Of a stretch of 64,000 bases of DNA, positions 57,967-64,000 are shown one piece after another. Below the pieces are notes generated by a model that saw only the letters and a program-made list of their open reading frames with translations, was not told the DNA's origin and made no database searches. Origin of the DNA: Hortaea werneckii (taxonomy: Eukaryota > Ascomycota > Dothideomycetes > Mycosphaerellales > Teratosphaeriaceae); assembly GCA_037044905.1 (NCBI GenBank), contig JBAOKB010000093.1, positions 372,001 to 436,000 of the forward strand. The letters are read 5' to 3'. The number at the start of each line of letters is the position of its first letter. Position 1 is the first letter of the stretch. A program made the translations under genes and the position numbers.

Positions 57967-58940
57967 CACCCCAGCTGGTGATACCGACACACTTGGGCAC
58001 GTTGAGGCAAGCCTTAGCGACAGTCACATAGGCATCTGGGGATGCACCGGCAATGTCCAACTCGGTGATAGCAACCTCGGGCGCGGCAGCTGCGAGGGCC
58101 TGAAGAGCGCTCTGGACACCCGACGCAGAGCCGAAGCCGGAGGCCGACAAGTGTGACTGAGAGCCGATGCCGTCGATGGGGATGCCAGCCGCACGCCACT
58201 GCTTGACCTTGTTGACAAGGCCAGTGAGCTTGGCGTAAGAGGCAACGTCAAGGTTGTAGTCATTGATGTACAGCTTAGCGTTGGGGTCCTAATGGGTATT
58301 ATCAGCCTCCTATCACTTACGAGCAAGCGGATCCATCTCGACAAGTACTTACAGCCTTGCGGGCAGCTTCGAAGGCAATGCGGACAAAGTCCTCACCGAG
58401 CACCCTCGAAAACACGCTGTTCCTCAGGGTACCATCCTCCGCGAAGATTTCGTTAACAACTATACTAAGCTGTTAACTGACTAGAGCGAGATCAGGCATA
58501 GACCTTTCCCTTAAAATGTCCCATAACACCGGCAATGTGGTTCTGGATCACGGTCGTAAGGTGTTGCGGTCATTAATGTTCTGGACCCATCCGGGAAGCT
58601 GCGAGTGCCAAAGCGTCGTGTGGCCACGAAGGATTTTGCCATTGGAAGTGGCAAAGTTGGCGAGCTGGTCAGCGCCGCCAAAGGAAAAGCTTCCCCTGTT
58701 TGGCTCAATGGCATCCCACTTCCAGGAGTTCTCGGCCGTCAGCTGACCAAAGTCGGCTTTGATGATGTTCGTGTTCTGGGTGTTGGACAAGGTACCTGGG
58801 TCGGCGATCGTGCCCCAGTACTTCTTGCCCTTGGCCTTGAAGGCAGCGTCAATAGAGCCTGCGGACGCCTGGCGAGCCTCATTGGTCGATGGCAGTGCTG
58901 CCGCCAGGCCAAGAAGCGAGGTCAAAGTAAGAAGCTGCAT
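57863..58940 (-). CDS. Secreted GH10 endo-1,4-beta-xylanase; splice site or frame problem near the acid/base motif
   Basis: GH10 enzymes cut the xylan backbone of plant cell walls. The ATG at 58940 gives a signal peptide (MQLLTLTSLLGLAAALP). The barrel follows: YWGTIADPGTLSN, ADFGQLTAENSWKWDAIEP, LRGHTTLWHSQLPGWVQ, VVNEIFAEDGTLRNSVFSRV (acid/base Glu in VVNE), LYINDYNLDVASYAK, GIGSQSHLS and VAITELDIAGA (nucleophile Glu). It ends SVMSALR. A clear intron lies at 58289-58352. The CC at 58560-58561 must be CCC (gene strand) for the frame to pass from NDRNTL to TTVIQNHIAGVMGHFKGK. Just before VVNE the family has YAWD. Here GGTCTATGCC can encode VYA but no usable donor follows, so this junction (about 58461-58503) is unresolved. 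There is no CBM. The rest is a normal-length catalytic domain. Confidence 0.92.
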
Positions 58941-59022
58941 CTTGAACTTGGTATTCAATTGAGTTCCTTGCAGTGCTTAAGTGTTTGGTGGAAGTGAGGA
59001 TTCGTGGACTGGGAACAGTCTT

Positions 59023-59028
59023 CTTATA
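59023..59028 (-). promoter_or_regulatory. TATA box of the xylanase gene
   Basis: TATAAG on the minus strand, in GCTATAAGAAG, about 85 bases before the xylanase ATG at 58940. Recognised by sequence and spacing only. Confidence 0.45.
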
Positions 59029-59069
59029 GCCTCGACCGCTACCTTCTTGTCCTGCTACTTGTTTATTCA

Positions 59070-59075
59070 GGCTAA
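59070..59075 (+). promoter_or_regulatory. GGCTAA core, possible XlnR-type site
   Basis: GGCTAA is the core bound by the xylanase activator XlnR/Xyr1 in Aspergillus and Trichoderma. It lies about 130 bases upstream of the xylanase start, in the opposite orientation. A single six-base match is weak evidence; the link rests on the neighbouring GH10 gene. Confidence 0.35.
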
Positions 59076-60511
59076 TACTACCACCGAAGCAACAGCGGTG
59101 TTCATTTCCTTATGATGCAGTAGGCCGAACAAGCCAACGCACTCTGGGCCATGACGATAGATGGCATCCCAGCAAGGGTATATTGGAGCCAGGGTGACAG
59201 GGTGGCCCTCCACAGAACCGCCGAGGACACAGCAAATGAGGTGTCAGACCAGTCGTTGCAGTCCAGGTCATGTGGCATAAGCCAGCCATGGCGAGCTGTT
59301 CATCATTCATCCGTAAGACAAGAATTGAAGCTTGAGCATATCTCCATCTTGGCTGGGAAGTTCGTTGTTTTGAAATTGTCTCGCTTACAGAATGAAACGT
59401 CTGGAAGCAGGTGGATCCCTCCACTTGCATGCGGGGGTGTCATACACACTGAAAGGGCGGTGCCAATGCTGATGCAGATCACATCTCCTTCAAGGGGCCA
59501 CATAGTATGGATAAAAATGCAGTGTTCTCTTGGCCATATATAATGCGTGAATTGGCTTTTGGTTAAGCCACTTTAGGCTTAAATGCTTCGTAGCGTGTGA
59601 AGACCTGCTGATGACATTCATGTGGCCCTTGAAGTTCGCGCCCTGTTGCAATGTAGGACAATTTGATGCAGCCTTCTCAGACGTTCTGCAGCTAAGGCGT
59701 TCGGAAGTTGACAAGGTTCGCATCGGTCCGCATGCACAATGCTGTGGATGTGGAGGATGCGCGCAATGGATGCGGGGATGCACACGGTCAGTTGACTGTT
59801 TCCGCACTTTTAGTACTTTGTTTTCGCACAAACAAGAGCCAGAGTGGATTTAGCCGATAACCACTATTGTGTCCCTTGAGACTTTGGGGCACAGGTCCGA
59901 ACGATGCTTACGCAGAGTTTCGCAAAGGGGATGTGCTCCGGACCGGGCTAGGACGATGAGGTCGACTTAGGAAAGGCCACACCCTTAGTACGAAGGACTT
60001 GAGGCATGTATCCTGCATCATTCTGGAACAGGACGTTGTTCATCTACGGCTATAGCAATTGCTAGACTTCATCGGAGAATTCTTTGGATGAAGTCTTGAG
60101 GCGCCCGATGCACCAGCTCCTCCACTCGGAAGCCAAACAAGCGTTGGCAATAGCGTACGGCAAAAGGCATTCATGATCAGGAAACTGGGGTAGACGTGGA
60201 GAAGCTGGAGAACTGTCTCGGCGTGTACACACCGCACAGGTAGCAAATTGTCTGCACGCTGGTAGAACCCTCAAAGCTTAGCACATCAAAACGTAGGTGG
60301 TTGCAAACCTTCGAACAAGGTGATGAGATACCTGAACCATAGCCATTGCATGAAAAGAAGGAAGGTGTAATCAAAAATTTGTCTACATATATGTCGTCGA
60401 CATTGAGTCTCATGTTAACTTCCGTTAAATGCGTTCCATCGCAGACCTGAAAAGCTACTAGAGCTCATGTCTTCGTAAAATGAGGCCTCCCTAACGATGC
60501 ATGAACAGAGT

Positions 60512-62614
60512 TTATACTGGTGCAGGGCATCCAAAAGCTGCAGTCAAAGAAAATTAGCAAAACCCAAGGAAAAATCAGGAGGAACAGTGTACTCACATGT
60601 AGCAACGGTTCCACCGGGTCCAAAGATGGAAATGAGACCCTCAATGGCAGCCCAAATTCCCATACCACAGCAGGCAAGACCAGCGAGAACGTAGATTAGA
60701 GCCGGTACGCTCTTCATCCAGCTCTTCCAGAAGCCGCGGCTCCAGCGTTTCCAGCCACTGTCCATTCTCGTAGTGACACGGGTGTAAGGGTTGAAGCCCT
60801 CGCCAGGGAGTGCAGCAGCCTTCTGGATGGTCCAGGAAAGGTACAACATGCCTGGAAAGCTGTATGTGAAGTTGATCATGAACAGAGCACCAACCAAGCT
60901 GACGATACCGCTGAGGTTAGGAACGGCGGCAGCGACGATGAAGGCGAGGATCCAGTAGCAAGGGCCCAGACAGTACCAAGCGATCCTGCCCTTCGTGGTG
61001 CTGATCGGAGGGAAGTTGAAGATCTGCTGGAAAACTTCCAGGTAGATCGTCTTCATTCCAATGTTGAAGTACATAACTGAGTGAAGTCAGTTACCAAAAC
61101 TTTAATGCGAAAAGCAGTCAGGGGTTAAAAGACTTACAGCAAGCGATAAAACCGGTTAGTAACGTGAAAACATTACCAGCCGTCTGTAAGCCATACGGTC
61201 GGATGACGTTGACTATATTGTTGGCACTGTACTGGCCCCAGAAGGAGTAGACGAAGAGACCAAACAGCAGGTAGACGATGCAGATGAAGGCCTGGGCGCA
61301 GAAGAGACCCTTCCAGAAGTCCATGGGATTGCGCATTTCAGCAAGGAAAGCGACGAAGAGGAGAGCGCCAGCGTACGAATCTGGTTTTTTGTCAGTCGAT
61401 GGTGACTTTGGAAGGGCACGGTGCTATACTCACAAACCATGGTGTTCACTGCGTTGAATTGCGAGGCGAAACCGGGAACTTGTTGCTGATACTGGTCTGG
61501 CGGTTGCCCGGCAAAAGTCATAATCGGCTCAATCGTTTTGATCAATGTTGACTTGGTCACGGCCGGGTAGTAAGGTTTGTAGAGGGCAGCCGCACACATG
61601 ATGATCAGGAAGTTGGTAATGTTCATGAACACGGCCGCGTTTGAGAGCCAGCCGATCTTCTTCAGACTGCGGATGATGCCAGAGATCATACCAATGCCCA
61701 TGACCAGAACCATGACGCCAGAGAAGCACAAGGACGAGTGTGCAATCTGGGAGATGTTGAGAGATTTACTCATGATCAGGACGGCGACGGTAAGGAATTG
61801 CTGGAGGGCCTGTGCGAAGTTGATGCAGTGGCGAGACTTCTTGCCGAAGAGGCGGAAGAATGGGTCACCGTAACTGCACATCGGATAGCGCGAGGAGTCC
61901 ATATCGAGGAAGATTTTCCACAAGGCCCAACCGCTGAAGCATGCGAAGATACCGAAGATTATGTATAAGGCGACACCTGTGCCGTACCCCACGCCAGAGA
62001 AAACGAAGCTGATTCAAGAAGTCAGCCATTTGTTCAATGACCGGCTTTTTGTAGGGAGATACTTACGGAGCTCCTGACCAACCAAGGATATCTGTAGTGA
62101 TCAGGAAGAACATCTGGCCCCAGGAGGCAGTTCTCATGGCACGAGCTGCAACTCGCCATTCAGCATCGGTAGGCTTGAGGGGATCCTGGCTGGAAGAGGC
62201 AAGCGAAGCATCGCGGGACTGGACCTGACCGCCCTCCTTGGTTTCCGCAACAGGAGACGGGTGTGACTCGACAGAAGACTGAAGAGCCATGACACGCTGC
62301 TCTTTCTCTCTCTTCTGGCGTGCGCGGCCCTCGGCGGAGAATTTGCCCTTGATCAGTTCGAGGAGGGGATAGCTGCCGTGCTCGGCTTTGAATCTCTGCT
62401 CCTCCTCCTGTTCCATCTCGCGCTCAAGCTTGGCCCAGAAGGTGTACTCTTCGAAGGTGACCGTCTCGTCGACACGCGCAGCAAGACCCCAGGTTCGCTC
62501 CTGGACGGCGTTCTTCTCCGTGGAGACATTGGACGCTCTGCGCGCCTCGGCCTCAATCGCCATCTCCATCTCAGCCGTGGGATGGTTGGCGGGGTTCACA
62601 GGGTACACGTCCAT
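60512..62614 (-). CDS. AAAP-family amino-acid transporter
   Basis: A fungal neutral/aromatic amino-acid transporter of the amino acid/auxin permease family. Five exons (62614-62067, 62008-61434, 61380-61138, 61076-60597, 60537-60512) add up to 623 residues with no frame break. The first 170 residues are a hydrophilic cytosolic domain with a charged helix (FWAKLEREMEQEEEQRFKAE). The membrane part starts at ARAMRTASWGQMFFLITTDI with GPFVF-like APFVFSGVGYGTGVALYI. It continues through SLNISQIAHSSLCFSGVMVL, LIIMCAAALYKPYYPAV, MVYSYAGALLFVAFLAEMRN, FICIVYLLFGLFVYSFWGQY and PCYWILAFIVAAAVPNLSG. Ten to eleven helices can be counted. The last short exon ends SFGCPAPV. The long N-terminal extension is usual in this fungal subgroup. 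Confidence 0.94.
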
Positions 62615-64000
62615 GATGGCGGCTTCTCTCTTCCGCACGAACGTGGAAAATGGGTAAGATATTGCGAGTACTACAAGACCAAAGCAAGATCAACGACGGG
62701 GCTGTAGGTACATATTTAAGTGGCAGACGGCACAGATCCAAGTACGCTGGACCGTATTGGAATGCAAACTCTCGGGAACTCCAATTGGAGGCTGGCAACC
62801 AGTGCATAATACAATTGACAGTATCGCCTGCTTAATCTGGCCTAGTCAGGGCCGGCGATGTGTCCAGCAATGGAAGAGCCAGATAATCAGATGAATCCTG
62901 AACGCTCGATTGGCCGTGTTCGGGTACACAGGTATCGCTTACGGCCTCGGCCATGGACCAGTGGCTGTAGGCTTGAGATCCTTGGTGTGAAGCCTCAACT
63001 ATGCTTTTAACGGCTGAATAAGAACGTCCGGGGTAGGCTTATACGGATTAGGAAGGAGGGAAGGCCGTGTGCTGCCAAGTCGAAGCGGTGATTGCTTCGC
63101 CAGGCTTCGTACTCGGTTCTGTCGGGATACCAAGAGCGTTGGTCCCCGCGGCGTCCCTTGTCATGTGTGCTATAGAGCGCGCGGATCCCTGCCTCTTCGG
63201 CACGTTAGTCGAGATAACATGGCACTCGCGTGGTGAAATTGATAAGGCCAGTGAAGCCAAACGCGCGATAGCGGAATCGCAGGAGGCCGGTGGCGACAGA
63301 TAGGATTCTGGATGCAGGAAATAAGCGAAAGTGACCAGAAGATGCATGCTTCAAAGGAAGAATTGCCAAGGGCTGCTTCGAATGGCAAGCCGAGGTTTGG
63401 CATTGCTTTGCGGGGAGAAGCTGTTATGCCGCGTTCTTCACCATCCACCATCACCTTTTGGCGCTTACAGTCGGCAATGGGAGGTAGTATGGTAGATACA
63501 TGTCGTATGTATCCTGGACATTCATCTGGCATTCAACTCCATATGTGCGCTGCTGATTAAGAGACCCTGCCGCCCTCCCTGCACGACTAATCGCAAGGCA
63601 TGGTTAAATTTGGCCTTCCAAGGTTCGTAACGGCATGTGGAGAAGGTTTGCCGCTGATAAGAAACACCAGCATCAATTTGTCCACACAATATGACCATAG
63701 GCCACACACATACAATTGGTCACTGGAGTGCAATTCATTACAAGCGCACCCACCCACCTGGAAATGGACGGCCTTGCCAGCCCTTTTGTGGGCAATATCC
63801 CCGTCCCCTTCTCCAGACTTACAGATATCAACAGAAAGAGCGAATCCTCCAACTGAAGTTCTCGTACACCCCTAACCTTCCTTCGATAATCGCCCTTACC
63901 TCTCACCACCCTTAACATTCCGCGCTCTCAAGAGCCCATCGCCGAGGAATGTAACACTTTTCAAGCGGCAGGTCGCCTAAGGTGCAACACTGCAATCCTT
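62615..64000. other. Right end of the window, no gene recognised
   Basis: About 1.4 kb. The left part is the promoter of the transporter. Frames at 63048-63915 overlap on both strands without domains. A gene starting beyond the right edge cannot be excluded. Confidence 0.5.

Larger units (their letters stand above)
58941..60511. other. Upstream region of the xylanase and 3' flank of the transporter
   Basis: About 1.6 kb. It includes the xylanase promoter with its TATA box and one GGCTAA core. Between 59.2 and 60.4 kb several frames overlap on both strands but none has a domain. Confidence 0.5.

Noticed and set aside
1..64000. Pseudogenisation or RIP mutation as the cause of the frame breaks
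   Set aside because: The breaks are one-base indels in homopolymers, not C-to-T changes or stop codons, and the flanking coding sequence is well conserved in genes needed for growth.
1..64000. tRNA, rRNA, CRISPR array, transposon ends
   Set aside because: No tRNA B-box-like GGTTCGANNCC with a matching cloverleaf, no spaced direct repeats and no transposase or reverse transcriptase sequence was seen.

Overview
The window is nuclear DNA of a filamentous ascomycete (Pezizomycotina). A placement near Dothideomycetes would fit the gene set, but that rank is inference. Spliceosomal introns are short (about 46-106 nt, GT...AG with CTNAC-like branch sites), genes are densely packed on both strands, and typical filamentous-fungal families are present: cutinase, UstYa-type oxidase, RTA1 transporter, two Zn2Cys6 regulators, GH10 xylanase, metacaspase, Atg12 and Pex11. 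I found no rRNA, tRNA, CRISPR array or recognisable transposon.

Layout. 0-9 kb is an accessory, surface-facing stretch: a hexose-6-phosphate epimerase cut by the left edge, a wax-synthase-type acyltransferase, a UstYa-like oxidase, a cutinase and a 7-TM-like membrane protein, separated by long gene-free gaps. 10-30 kb is mostly housekeeping: an AT-hook nuclear protein, the PP2A activator PTPA, a small Lys-rich protein, the sulfite reductase flavoprotein subunit, a short class II aldolase, exocyst Sec3 and a DUF726 membrane hydrolase. 31-46 kb holds an F-box-like protein, Bud22, RTA1 beside a Zn2Cys6 regulator, a small coiled-coil protein, a metacaspase, the Cdc7 partner Dbf4, ketopantoate hydroxymethyltransferase and Atg12. 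47.6-52.6 kb is one long coiled-coil protein with no family I can name. 53-63 kb carries Pex11, a second Zn2Cys6 regulator, a secreted GH10 xylanase and an AAAP amino-acid transporter.

Two sequence-level observations stand out. First, many conserved genes are broken by single-base frame changes that sit almost always in short homopolymer runs (GGG, CCCC, AAAA, TTTT). In each gene the frames add up to one uninterrupted protein once the run length is changed by one. This affects essential or near-essential genes (MET10, SEC3, DBF4, panB), so sequencing or assembly error is much likelier than pseudogenes. Second, the palindrome TACCTAGGTA recurs in intergenic DNA and is clustered (four perfect copies plus half-sites within about 360 bp) between the F-box-like gene and BUD22.

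I did not find a clearly new multi-gene system. The best leads for something undescribed are the long coiled-coil protein, the AT-hook nuclear protein with a distinctive C-terminal domain, the 7-TM-like protein, the UstYa/wax-synthase pair and the clustered palindrome.
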